64,000 bases of DNA. It comes from Myxococcales bacterium (GTDB lineage Bacteria; Myxococcota_A; Polyangia; Nannocystales; Nannocystaceae). The position numbers and the translations under genes are program-made. Within the stretch, counting starts at the first letter, position 1, and each line of letters opens with the position of its first letter. Below are positions 17,712 through 25,799 of this stretch, in pieces. The notes under the pieces were generated by a model that ran no database searches, was not told where the DNA came from, and saw only the letters and a program-made list of their open reading frames with translations. Location of the stretch: the NCBI GenBank assembly GCA_020633335.1, contig JACKDU010000011.1:325536-389535 (forward strand). The letters run 5' to 3'.

Positions 17712-18935
17712 ATGCACGCTCGATCCCGCGCGCGCCGCCTCCTCGGCGTCTCCGCCCTCGTCGTCGGCCTCGCGGCCGCCTGCGGCCCGGAGGGCGGCGA
17801 GAGCTCGGAGACGAGCGCCATCACCGGGGCGGAGGCGCTGACCAGCTCGACGGGCGAGGCCTCGACCTCGAGCACCAGCGCCGCGGCCGACGACGCGAGC
17901 GGCGGCGCCTCGTCGAGCTCGAGCTCGAGCTCGAGCGGCGGCGACGAGGGGACGACCGCCGTCGATCCCGGCTACTGCGGCGACAAGATCGTCCAGGAGG
18001 GCGAGGAGTGCGACGAGGGCTCGGGCAACTCGGCGACCGGGAGCTGCCTCCCGGGCTGCGTGCTCAACGTCTGCGGCGACGGGATCCTCGAGAAGGGCGT
18101 CGAGGAGTGCGACCTCGGCGAGGACAACGACGACAACTGGAAGTGCACCAGCGCGTGCAAGACCAACGTCTGCGGCGACGGCCTCCGGATCAAGTACATC
18201 GAGGAGTGCGACGAGGGCGAGGCGAACTCCGACGAGGGCCCCTGCACGACGCTCTGCACCAAGAACGTCTGCGGCGACGGCTTCGTCAACAAGGGCGTCG
18301 AGGAGTGCGATGACGGCGGCCGCAAGCGCGGCGACGGCTGCTCCGAGGATTGCGAGCGCGAGCAGGTCACCTTCCTGACCAAGGAGCTCTTCACCGGCGA
18401 CCTCGGCGGGATCGCCGGGGCCGACGCGAAGTGCCAGGAGGCCGCCAAGCTCGGCGGCTACCTCCCCTGGCCCGGCGAGAAGTTCACCTACAAGGCCTGG
18501 CTGGCGGCCCCCGGCTGCGCGCCGGCGGACCGCTTCCCGCCCGCCGATCGCCCCTACCGCCGGGTCGACTCCAACGAGGTCGCCTCGAGCTTCGCCGACC
18601 TCACCGACGGCAACCTCGACCTCTGGAACGTCTGCAGCGAGACCCACAGCTGCTTGGTCGGCGAGGACGACCTCCCGGTCTGGACCGGGGTCAAGCCCGA
18701 CGGCAAGAACGGCCCCGACCTCGCGTCCTCGACCTGCAACTTCTGGACCCTCGACGGCGACTTCTTCTTCGGCAAGCTGGGCAACGCCCGCTACCGCGAC
18801 CCGCGCTGGTCGATGTGGACCGACAAGGGGTCGTGGGTCGCCCAGGGCTGCAACACGCCGGCCCACCTCTACTGCATTCAGATCGACTGCCTCGCGTACC
18901 CGGAGTACTGCGAGCCGGACTACTGCGGCGGCTAG
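17712..18935 (+). CDS. DUF4215 cysteine-rich-repeat lipoprotein (Myxococcus type)
   Basis: 407 residues from ATG 17712. The signal ends in lipobox LAAAC (Cys24). A Ser/Thr/Gly linker includes a run of nine serines. Three clear copies of the myxobacterial cysteine-rich repeat follow, of the form NVCGDGxxxxxxEECDxG, preceded by one degenerate copy (GYCGDKIVQEGEECDEG). The C-terminal domain starts at TFLTKELFTGDLGGIAGADAKC and continues to AYKAWLAA-like sequence, a DUF1554-like fold known from surface lipoproteins. Probably displayed on the cell surface. TACCAT at 17699-17704 ends 7 nt before the ATG and may be a -10 element. Function unknown; such proteins are abundant in myxobacterial genomes and rare elsewhere, which supports the taxonomic call. 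Confidence 0.8.
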   Translation: MHARSRARRLLGVSALVVGLAAACGPEGGESSETSAITGAEALTSSTGEASTSSTSAAADDASGGASSSSSSSSSGGDEGTTAVDPGYCGDKIVQEGEECDEGSGNSATGSCLPGCVLNVCGDGILEKGVEECDLGEDNDDNWKCTSACKTNVCGDGLRIKYIEECDEGEANSDEGPCTTLCTKNVCGDGFVNKGVEECDDGGRKRGDGCSEDCEREQVTFLTKELFTGDLGGIAGADAKCQEAAKLGGYLPWPGEKFTYKAWLAAPGCAPADRFPPADRPYRRVDSNEVASSFADLTDGNLDLWNVCSETHSCLVGEDDLPVWTGVKPDGKNGPDLASSTCNFWTLDGDFFFGKLGNARYRDPRWSMWTDKGSWVAQGCNTPAHLYCIQIDCLAYPEYCEPDYCGG

Positions 18936-19077
18936 CGCCGCGACGCCATTCTCGCGCAGGGATCGTCGCCACTGGCTAGGCGGCGAAGCGAAGGCGAGAC
19001 CGAGCGAGACTGGGTCGACATGTCAGCGTCGCGGCAGTGGCGTCGCGTACCTGCTCCAAGGGACAGCAAGCGCACGA

Positions 19078-19110
19078 ACGCCGCGCTCCCCGGGCGGGCG
19101 AGCGCGGCGT
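19078..19110 (-). terminator. Possible terminator hairpin downstream of dapB
   Basis: ACGCCGCGCTC (19078-19088) pairs perfectly with GAGCGCGGCGT (19100-19110), giving an 11-bp stem with an 11-nt loop 25 bp after the dapB stop on the minus strand. There is no clear U-tract, so it may only stabilise the transcript end. Confidence 0.45.
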
Positions 19111-19134
19111 CTGGCCGGCGACTGGTTCGCTCGC

Positions 19135-19953
19135 CTAGCCGAGGTCGGCGAGGCCGAGGACGTCGGCCATCGAGTAGAGGCCGGGCTCGCGGCTCTCGAC
19201 CCAGCGGGCCGCCCGGAGGGCGCCGCGGGCGAAGATCGCCCGGTCGCTCGCGCGGTGGGAGAGCTCGATCCGCTCGCCGTCGGTCAGGAACATCAGGGTG
19301 TGCTCGCCCACCGAGTCGCCGCCGCGGACCGCGACGATGCCGATCTCGCCCTCGTGGCGGGGCTCCGACGCGCTCCCCGAGCGGTCGGTGCGGATCAGAT
19401 CGGCGAGGTTGCGATCGGTCGCCTTGGCGACCGCCTTGGCCAGGCGCAGCGCGGTCCCGGAGGGCGCGTCGCGCTTGTGCTTGTGGTGGATCTCGATGAT
19501 CTCGGTGTCCCACGAGGGGCCGAGCGCGCGGGCGGCGAGGCCGGCGAGGCGCGAGAGGAGGGTGATCCCGACCGAGAAGTTGGCGTCGCTGACGATCGGG
19601 ATCGTCCTCGAGGCCTCGCTGAGGACGGCCCGCGCCTCGGCGTCGATCCCGGTGGTCCCGAGGACCAGGGGCACGCCGGCGTCGACGCAGCGGCGGATGT
19701 TGCCGACCGTCGCCTGCGGCAGCGAGAAGTCGACGACGACCGCGCGGCGGGGGATCAGCTCGTCGGTGACGGTGACGCCGATGTCGACGGTGCCGGCCAG
19801 GCGACCCGCGTCGAGGCCGCGACCGGGCCCGCCCGAGCGATCGACCGCGCCGACCAGGACGAAGTTGTCGGAGCCGGTGACCTCGCGGATCAGCACGCGG
19901 CCCATCCGGCCGCGCGCGCCGACGATGACTACAGGGGTGAGGTGCTCGCTCAT
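19135..19953 (-). CDS. dapB: 4-hydroxy-tetrahydrodipicolinate reductase
   Basis: 272 residues, normal for DapB. It reduces 4-hydroxy-tetrahydrodipicolinate with NAD(P)H, the second committed step of the diaminopimelate/lysine pathway, in the cytoplasm. The Rossmann motif is VGARGRMGR (11-19). The family signature EIHHKHKRDAPSGTA (154-168) contains His156/His157, Lys160 and the substrate-binding SGT. VVDFSLP and LGTTG are also conserved. Its ATG overlaps the dapA stop by 4 bp (ATGA), so the two consecutive enzymes are coupled. Supplies meso-diaminopimelate for peptidoglycan. Confidence 0.96.
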   Translation of the reverse strand: MSEHLTPVVIVGARGRMGRVLIREVTGSDNFVLVGAVDRSGGPGRGLDAGRLAGTVDIGVTVTDELIPRRAVVVDFSLPQATVGNIRRCVDAGVPLVLGTTGIDAEARAVLSEASRTIPIVSDANFSVGITLLSRLAGLAARALGPSWDTEIIEIHHKHKRDAPSGTALRLAKAVAKATDRNLADLIRTDRSGSASEPRHEGEIGIVAVRGGDSVGEHTLMFLTDGERIELSHRASDRAIFARGALRAARWVESREPGLYSMADVLGLADLG

Positions 19954-20849
19954 TGGGCTTCGCCTTCGCCTTCGCGGAGGTCCTTGAGGATGGCGCCGAG
20001 GTTGCGGCCCTCGGGGCTGTCGGGATCGAGGGGGAGGAGGGGGAGGCGGAGGTCCGGGCGGCAGCGGCCGATCATCGCCATCGCCGCCTTGACCGGGATC
20101 GGGTTGGCGACCGTAAAGAGCGCCCGGGTGAGCGGGAGGTGGCGGCGATGGAGCGCCCGCGCCTGCTCCCAGCGGCCCTCGCGGGCGGCCTTGCAGAGGT
20201 CGGCGACGAGCGCCGGGAGGACGTTCGAGACCACCGAGATCACCCCGTCGCCGCCGGCCGCGAGGAAGGAGAGGAGGGTGAAGTCATCGCCGCTGAGGAG
20301 GGCGAAGTCGTCGCCGCAGAGCTCGCGGATCTGCGAGGCCCGGTGCATGTCGCCGGTCGCCTCCTTGATCCCGACGATCTTGGGGTGGTCGGCGAGGAGC
20401 GCGACCGTCTCCGGCTTCATGTCGACCGCCGTCCGACCGGGGACGTTGTAGAGGATCACCGGCGTCGAGGTGGCGTCGGCGATCGCCCGGAAGTGGGCGA
20501 CGAGGCCCGCCTGGGTCGGCTTATTGTAGTAGGGGGTGACGTGGAGGGTGGCCGCGACCCCGAGGGCGGCGCAGGCCTTGGTCAGCTCGATCGCCCTGCG
20601 GGTGTCGTTCGACCCCGCGCCGGCGATCACCGGCACCCGCCCGCGGGCGATCTCGGTGACCAGCGAGACCACGTGGAGGTGCTCGGGGACCGAGAGGGTC
20701 GTCGCCTCGCCGGTGGTCCCGCAGGGGACCAGGCCGTCGATCCCGGCGGCGATCTGCTCCTCGACGAGCTCGCCGATGGCGGCGTCGTCGATCGTGTGAT
20801 CACGCATCGGCGTGACAAGGGCTGTGAATGCTCCGCGGAGGCTCACCAT
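19950..20849 (-). CDS. dapA: 4-hydroxy-tetrahydrodipicolinate synthase
   Basis: 299 residues, the usual DapA length. It condenses pyruvate with aspartate semialdehyde in a class I aldolase mechanism. GTTGE (44-48), YYNKP (107-111), Tyr134 in YNVPGRT and the Schiff-base Lys162 in GIKEATGD are all present. It is the first gene of the dapA-dapB pair and overlaps dapB by 4 bp. On the minus strand a TACGTT lies about 12 nt before the ATG and could be a -10 element. The lysine-feedback residues were not assessed. Confidence 0.96.
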   Translation of the reverse strand: MVSLRGAFTALVTPMRDHTIDDAAIGELVEEQIAAGIDGLVPCGTTGEATTLSVPEHLHVVSLVTEIARGRVPVIAGAGSNDTRRAIELTKACAALGVAATLHVTPYYNKPTQAGLVAHFRAIADATSTPVILYNVPGRTAVDMKPETVALLADHPKIVGIKEATGDMHRASQIRELCGDDFALLSGDDFTLLSFLAAGGDGVISVVSNVLPALVADLCKAAREGRWEQARALHRRHLPLTRALFTVANPIPVKAAMAMIGRCRPDLRLPLLPLDPDSPEGRNLGAILKDLREGEGEAQ

Positions 20850-20973
20850 GGCAGCGGCGGCAACGTAGCACCCCGAGCCAGGCGCTCGCCAGGGTCGCCG
20901 CGGGGATTTCGCGAGGCCCTGCGACGGAATAACGCCGCTCGATCGCCGCGTCGTCGGCGAGCGTCGACCGGGC

Positions 20974-21417
20974 TCAGGTCGATCCCCAGGTCAGGGGCTC
21001 GGCGACCGCGAGGATCCGCGGCTCGCCGCGCTCACCGATCTCGGCGAGGCAGACGCTCGCGCTCCCCGGGCGGTGGGGCGGCGGGAGCTCGAGCGTGAGG
21101 CGCCCGTCGGCGGCGGCGCAGGGGCGCGAGGTCACGTAGATCGAGCGGCCGCGGAAGGCGATCACCAGGAGGTGCGCGCCGGAGGGCGGCGCGGCCTGCC
21201 AGCGGAGCTCGAGGGTGCGGCCGTCGCCGCGGGCGTGGAGCGCGGGGCCGTCGAGGATCGCCAGGCGCTCGCGCAGGACCAGCGCCGCGCCGGCGAAGGG
21301 ATCGGCCTCGAGGACCGCGTCGAGGGTCTCGCGGGCCCGATGATAGTGACCCTGACGCATGTAGATCTGCGCCATCGTCGGGCTCGCCAGGCGATCGCGG
21401 GCGCCCTGACGGCTCAT
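20974..21417 (-). CDS. Small TPR-like protein coupled to ribF
   Basis: 147 residues. The N-terminal half has one TPR-like helical pair (MAQIYMRQGHYHRARETLDAVLEADP), and the C-terminal half is beta-rich (ELRWQAAPPSGAHLLVIAFRGRSIYVTSRP) and may be a small fibronectin-like or DUF4912-like domain. No signal peptide. Its ATG overlaps the ribF stop by 4 bp (ATGA), so it is translated from the same message. No family is recognised with confidence. The gene ends 124 bp before dapA on the same strand. Confidence 0.65.
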   Translation of the reverse strand: MSRQGARDRLASPTMAQIYMRQGHYHRARETLDAVLEADPFAGAALVLRERLAILDGPALHARGDGRTLELRWQAAPPSGAHLLVIAFRGRSIYVTSRPCAAADGRLTLELPPPHRPGSASVCLAEIGERGEPRILAVAEPLTWGST

Positions 21418-22412
21418 GCGCTGCGCCCCCGATCGAGGCTCTCGTCGGCCGGCGGCCGCCAGATCGTCGCCAGGCGCCCGGCGTCGGCGATCGCCCGCGC
21501 GGCCGCGAGGTCGCCGGCGATCGCCGCCTTGAGCGCGTCGACGTCGGCGAAGCGCTGCTCGTCGCGGAGGCGCTCGATGAACGCGACCTCGACCTCCACC
21601 CCGTAGAGGCGCTCGCCGAGATCGACGCCGAGGGCGTGGACCTCGAGGGCGAGCTCGCCGGGGCCGAAGGTCGGGCTCTGGCCGAGGTTGGCGGCGGCCG
21701 GCCAGAGCTCGCCGTAGAGATCGCTGCGGCGATCGACGACCTGGAGGGCGGCGGCGTAGACCCCGGGGCGCGGCAGGAGGGCGTCGGGGCAGGCGACGTT
21801 GGCGGTCGGCACCCCGAGGCCGCGGCCTCGCCCGGCGCCGTGGACGACCTCGCCCTCGACCGCGTAGCAGCGGCCGAGGAGGGCCGCGGCCTCGGCGACC
21901 TCGCCCGCGCGGATCGCCGCGCGGATCCCCGACGAGCCGATCTTGCGCGGGCTCCCGGGGATCAAGATCTCGCCGACGATCGCGAGATCGATCGCCGCCG
22001 GCGCGAGGAGATCGCGGAGCTCGTCGGTGCCGCCGCGGCGCCCGGCGCCGAAGCGAAAGTCCTCGCCGACGACCACCGCCGCCGGCCGCAGCCCGTCGAT
22101 CAGGATCGCCTGGGCGAAGCGCTCGGGCTCCATCGCCGCCATCTGCCGGCTGAAGGGGAGGAGGACCAGGTGATCGACGCCGAGGTGGGCGCAGACCCGC
22201 TCGCGCTGGCCGCCGCTCTGGAGGAGGACCGGCGCGCGCTCCGGCGCCAGCACCCGGGCCGGGTGGGGATCAAAGGTGACCAGGGCGATCCGCGGCCGGA
22301 GCTCGGCGGCCCGCTGCAGGAGCGCCTGATGGCCGAGGTGGAGGCCGTCGAAGGCGCCGATGCACGCGGCGGTGTCCGGCGGGAGGGCGGCGAGCTGGCG
22401 CAGGACCTTCAT
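21414..22412 (-). CDS. ribF: Bifunctional riboflavin kinase / FAD synthetase
   Basis: 332 residues with the two-domain RibF architecture. The N-terminal nucleotidyltransferase has GAFDGLHLGHQALL (19-32), VTFDPHP and IGSSGIRAAI, the last matching the ISSTxIR motif. The C-terminal flavokinase has GAGRGRGLGVPTANV, NLGQSPTFG and EVHALGVDLGERLYG. It converts riboflavin to FMN and then to FAD, so it feeds flavoenzymes such as the halogenase-like protein at the left edge. Translationally coupled to the downstream TPR gene; divergent from the lipoprotein gene at 22531. Confidence 0.93.
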   Translation of the reverse strand: MKVLRQLAALPPDTAACIGAFDGLHLGHQALLQRAAELRPRIALVTFDPHPARVLAPERAPVLLQSGGQRERVCAHLGVDHLVLLPFSRQMAAMEPERFAQAILIDGLRPAAVVVGEDFRFGAGRRGGTDELRDLLAPAAIDLAIVGEILIPGSPRKIGSSGIRAAIRAGEVAEAAALLGRCYAVEGEVVHGAGRGRGLGVPTANVACPDALLPRPGVYAAALQVVDRRSDLYGELWPAAANLGQSPTFGPGELALEVHALGVDLGERLYGVEVEVAFIERLRDEQRFADVDALKAAIAGDLAAARAIADAGRLATIWRPPADESLDRGRSA

Positions 22413-22530
22413 GAGCGGCCGGGGCGAAACCTATCATGGTGGGCCAGGGGCGCTCTGGCGCGCGGTGTGACGGTCCCCACGGGGCGATCTCCGGGGCGAT
22501 CTGCGGCCCCGGGTGCGCTACCCTCGGGTG

Positions 22531-22944
22531 ATGTCGACCCGCCGAGCGATCGCCCGCCCCGTCGCGCTGGCCCTCGCGCTCCTCGCCGCCTGCGGCGGGG
22601 GCCCGACCAAGCATGAGCTCTATATGGAGGGGATGAAGATCGAGGGCGAGGCCTCGCGCGGCGAGTGTCAGCCGGCCTTCGACACCTCGCTCAAGGCCCA
22701 CGTCCTCGACGGCGACGTCGTCCAGGGCTGCCTCCACAAGACCGAGGAGGCGATCGCCCTCTACGAGCAGGCGAAGGCCAAGGGCCTCGAGGATCTCGAC
22801 TTCGTGAAGACCCACGAGCGGGCGCTCGAGCGGAAGGCGCACCTCGAGTCGATGCTCAAGGTGATCCGGCAGATCGAGCGCCCCGACGGGCCCTACCCCG
22901 GGGCGCCGCCCGGGAGCGCGCCCCCGGATCCCAACGCACCCTGA
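22531..22944 (+). CDS. Small putative lipoprotein, unknown
   Basis: 137 residues from ATG 22531. MSTRRAIARPVALALALLAAC is a clear lipoprotein signal with lipobox LLAAC. The mature part is helical and charged (KTEEAIALYEQAKAKGLEDLDFVKTHERALERKAHLE), perhaps a single coiled coil, with a Pro-rich tail. Two further cysteines (GECQPAF, QGCLHK) may form a disulfide. TACCCT at 22519-22524 ends 6 nt before the ATG. Function unknown; probably periplasmic. Confidence 0.65.
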   Translation: MSTRRAIARPVALALALLAACGGGPTKHELYMEGMKIEGEASRGECQPAFDTSLKAHVLDGDVVQGCLHKTEEAIALYEQAKAKGLEDLDFVKTHERALERKAHLESMLKVIRQIERPDGPYPGAPPGSAPPDPNAP

Positions 22945-22968
22945 GCGCACGTCGCCAATAAACGACGT

Positions 22969-23862
22969 TCAGGGCAGCGCGCCGTCCTCGATCCAGCGGG
23001 CGAGGAGCGCCATGTCGCGGTAGGGCATCGGCCCGTTGAGGGGCATCGCCGAGCCGCGGACCGCGTGGAGCGGCTCGCCGTCGGCGTCACGCACCAGCTT
23101 CTGGATGAGAAAGCTCTCGGATGGCTGGTGCGGCGTGATCTTGGGGAAGCCGGTCGAGCTCGGCGTCGGATCGAGGACCAGGGCGCGAAAGGCCGCCTCC
23201 GGGCTCGAGAGGTCGAGGCGATCGCGGGCGAGGCCGTAGGGCTGCCGGTGACAGGTGCAGAGCCCGCGCGCGGGATCGAAGGGGCCGTCCTCGGCGTAGA
23301 GATCCCCCAGGGTGATCGGCGGCGGCGGCTCGGGGCGCGCTGGCGCCTCGTCGCCGGGGGCGCCCGCGGCCCGGAGCTCGAGGTAGGCCTCGACGGTCCC
23401 GTCCTCGAGCTCGATCCAGGGCTCAACGTCGGTGTCGACGCGCTCGCCCGCCCAGCCGATGGGCGAGGGGCGGACGCGCACGCGGTAGCGCGTGCCCGGT
23501 CGCAGCGCGCTCCGCGGGCGGATCGAGAGGACCGATCCCTCGCACCAGGGCGCGTCCGGGAGGGGCCCGAGGCCGCCCGGGGGCTGCCAGGGGAAGAGCT
23601 GGATCGCCACCTCGGTGTCGAAGACGTTGAGCCCCGAGGACAGGATCGCGTCGAAGGTGCCGAACGATCGCGGGTCGAGCGCAGCCGAGAAGCAGAGGTC
23701 GATCTGCGTCAGGGGATCGACCGCGTCCGCGCCGTCGGCGGGGTAGGTCGCGCGGATCGTCAGGGGCTCCGCGTCTGCGATCGCGTCCTCGTCCACCCAG
23801 GCGCAGGCGGAGATCTGGGCCACTGCAAGGATGGCCAGGGGCGCCAGGGGGCGGCCGAGCAT
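22969..23862 (-). CDS. Lipoprotein with Ig-like domain and degenerate cytochrome c-like domain
   Basis: 297 residues from ATG 23862. The signal ends in SAC near residue 19. Residues about 35-160 resemble an SbsA/Big_5 Ig-like domain (IRATYPADGADAVDPLTQIDLCFSAALDP, GTRYRVRV). The C-terminal part follows the order of a mono-haem cytochrome c: LCTCHRQPYGLARDRLDLS, then SFLIQKLVRD, then MPLNGPMPYRDMALLARWIEDGA. The haem motif is C-T-C-H, one residue short of CxxCH; checking the bases (tgc acc tgt cac on the coding strand) confirms this. It may bind haem atypically or have lost it. TAGGCT (23871-23876, minus strand) ends 8 nt before the start. Confidence 0.7.
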   Translation of the reverse strand: MLGRPLAPLAILAVAQISACAWVDEDAIADAEPLTIRATYPADGADAVDPLTQIDLCFSAALDPRSFGTFDAILSSGLNVFDTEVAIQLFPWQPPGGLGPLPDAPWCEGSVLSIRPRSALRPGTRYRVRVRPSPIGWAGERVDTDVEPWIELEDGTVEAYLELRAAGAPGDEAPARPEPPPPITLGDLYAEDGPFDPARGLCTCHRQPYGLARDRLDLSSPEAAFRALVLDPTPSSTGFPKITPHQPSESFLIQKLVRDADGEPLHAVRGSAMPLNGPMPYRDMALLARWIEDGALP

Positions 23863-23984
23863 CGCCCCGAAGCCTATCAGGGTCGCCCCCCGCTGGGGAT
23901 GTCGGCAATGATCGCGCCGCCCGGGCGCGGCGGATGGCTGGCGATTTCGGCCGTCGACCGCCAGCCAGCGGGGTGGCCGTGTTA

Positions 23985-24014
23985 TTGACCCCCCGCGCAC
24001 GGCCCTGCTATCGT
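23985..24014 (+). promoter_or_regulatory. Sigma-70-type promoter for the DUF4398-OmpA operon
   Basis: TTGACC (23985-23990), 18-bp spacer, TATCGT (24009-24014) preceded by TGC, an extended -10. It lies 67 nt before the GTG of the DUF4398 lipoprotein gene and points towards it. Confidence 0.6.
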
Positions 24015-24081
24015 CCGGCCGATTTCGGCTGTGTTGTCCTGGGCCTCGGGCCCCGGTCAACCCTCGAACCAGGGAGCCCCC

Positions 24082-24522
24082 GTGTCTCGACGCACGCGTC
24101 CACGAATTGTGCACCTCACTGTCCTCGCCGGCTTGCTCGTCGCGGGTTGTGGGCCATTCGGCTACCTCAAGAAGGTCGCCCGTGAGTCCAGCAAGGCGGT
24201 CGCCGACGCCGAGGCCGCAGGAGCCGAGGAGAACGCGCCCTACGAGTACTGGGGCGCGGTCACCTACCTGGAGCAGGCCAAGATCCTGATGGGCTACAGC
24301 GAGTACGAGCGCTCGTTCGACTACGGCGAACGGGCCAAGCAGCTCGGTGAAGAGGCCAAGGACAAGGCGGAGATGCGGCGGACCGGCAAGATGGTCGAGA
24401 CCGCCGACGGCGACCAGGCCGGCGGTGACGCGGGCGCTGAGGCCAGCGGCGACGCCAGCGCCGAGGTCGGCGAGGGCGAGGCCAGCGCAGAGGCCTCCTT
24501 CTCGGTCGGAGGTGACAAGTGA
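24082..24522 (+). CDS. DUF4398-like lipoprotein
   Basis: 146 residues from GTG 24082 with AGGGAG at 24071-24076 as Shine-Dalgarno. The signal ends in lipobox VAGC. The mature N-terminal part is a helical hairpin with YWGAVTYLEQAKILMGYSEYERSFDYGERAKQL, typical of DUF4398 envelope lipoproteins, then a charged Ala/Gly/Glu tail. The family is commonly found next to OmpA-like proteins, as here: its stop overlaps the OmpA gene start by 4 bp (GTGA). Likely a periplasm-facing outer-membrane lipoprotein working with the OmpA partner. Confidence 0.75.
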   Translation: MSRRTRPRIVHLTVLAGLLVAGCGPFGYLKKVARESSKAVADAEAAGAEENAPYEYWGAVTYLEQAKILMGYSEYERSFDYGERAKQLGEEAKDKAEMRRTGKMVETADGDQAGGDAGAEASGDASAEVGEGEASAEASFSVGGDK

Positions 24523-25766
24523 AGCGCCGTACCAGCAGAGCTCTCGTGATCGCGTCGGTGGTCGTCTCGACCACGGCCCTCCTCTCGTGCGCCGGCCAGA
24601 CCCTCCTGGGCAAGGTCGACGGGACCAACACGGTCCTCCAGGGCGCGATCACGGATGGTTCCAAGACGATCGGCTGCGCCCCGAAGGAGACGGCGATCGC
24701 CGAGGCGAACATCCGCTTCGCCCAGGACGCGCTGGCGATGGGTGAGTACTACCGCGGCAAGGATCACGCCGAGAAGGCCGAGATCTACACCGCGCTCGCC
24801 CGCAAGAAGACCGACCCGGTCCGCTGCAAGGAGGGCAAGCCCACCGATCTCGTGATCACCGAGGGCGACCGCGACGGCGACGGCTACTCCGATCAGGTCG
24901 ACAAGTGCCCGGATGATCCGGAGGACTTCGACTCCTTCGAGGACGACGACGGCTGCCCCGACAAGGACAACGACGGCGACGGGGTCCTCGACGCCGCCGA
25001 GTTCGTCGACGGCCGCTGGGTCAACAACGACAAGAAGATCGAGAACGGCCGCGAGATCGACTGCCGCAACGAGCCCGAGGACTTCGACGAGTTCGAGGAC
25101 GAGGACGGCTGCCCCGAGCCGGACAACGACCGCGACACGATCATCGACGCGAACGACAAGTGTCCGAACGACCCCGAGGACTTCGACCAGTTCGAGGACG
25201 AGGACGGCTGCCCGGACAAGGACAACGACAACGACGGCGTCCTCGACGCGGCCGAGCTGAACCGGAACCCGGACGGCACCTACACCTGGACCAACAACGA
25301 CAAGATGATGGAGAACGGCGTCGAGAAGGACTGCCGCAACCTCCCCGAGGACATGGACGGCGACCGCGACGAAGACGGCTGCCCCGACGTCCTCCTCATC
25401 GACGACTGCCAGATCAAGCTCAGCGACAAGATCTACTTCAAGTTCGACAAGTGGGACATCGACCCGGTGTCCTACAAGGTCCTCGACGAGGTCATGGACA
25501 CCCTCAACGCCGCCCCGACCATCAAGGTCTGGGTCGACGGTCACACCGACTCGAAGGGCTCGAACAAGTACAACAAGAAGCTCTCGCAGAAGCGCGTCGA
25601 CGCGGTCGCCAAGTACCTCATCGACAAGGGCATCGGGGCGGACCGCCTCGAGCCGCGTGGCTTCGGCGAAGAGGTGCCGATCGCCGACAACAAGACCGCC
25701 GAGGGGCGCGCCGAGAACCGCCGCGTCGAGTTCAACCTCAAGGACTGCAAGAAGCGGGTCAAGTAG
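24519..25766 (+). CDS. OmpA-family lipoprotein with thrombospondin type 3-like calcium repeats
   Basis: 415 residues from GTG 24519. Signal with Cys24 in TTALLSC. A helical part (about 40-105) resembles the preceding DUF4398 protein. Residues 115-315 hold repeated DxDGDGxxDxxDKCPDDPEDFD and DEDGCPDKDND motifs, the Ca2+-binding type 3 repeats common in OmpA proteins. The C-terminal OmpA domain (about 325-410) has IYFKFDKWDI, VDGHTDSKGS and NRRVEF, which bind peptidoglycan through diaminopimelate. It should tether the outer membrane to the wall. Translationally coupled to the upstream lipoprotein and followed at 33 bp by a TPR/barrel protein. Confidence 0.92.
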   Translation: MKRRTSRALVIASVVVSTTALLSCAGQTLLGKVDGTNTVLQGAITDGSKTIGCAPKETAIAEANIRFAQDALAMGEYYRGKDHAEKAEIYTALARKKTDPVRCKEGKPTDLVITEGDRDGDGYSDQVDKCPDDPEDFDSFEDDDGCPDKDNDGDGVLDAAEFVDGRWVNNDKKIENGREIDCRNEPEDFDEFEDEDGCPEPDNDRDTIIDANDKCPNDPEDFDQFEDEDGCPDKDNDNDGVLDAAELNRNPDGTYTWTNNDKMMENGVEKDCRNLPEDMDGDRDEDGCPDVLLIDDCQIKLSDKIYFKFDKWDIDPVSYKVLDEVMDTLNAAPTIKVWVDGHTDSKGSNKYNKKLSQKRVDAVAKYLIDKGIGADRLEPRGFGEEVPIADNKTAEGRAENRRVEFNLKDCKKRVK

Positions 25767-25799
25767 GTGCTGGCGCCGGGCGGCAGGGAGCAGGCAGGT

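Noticed and set aside
18936..19134. Possible small gene between the DUF4215 gene and dapB
   Set aside because: The open frames there are Arg-rich shadows without a ribosome site; the stretch holds only the hairpin at 19078-19110.
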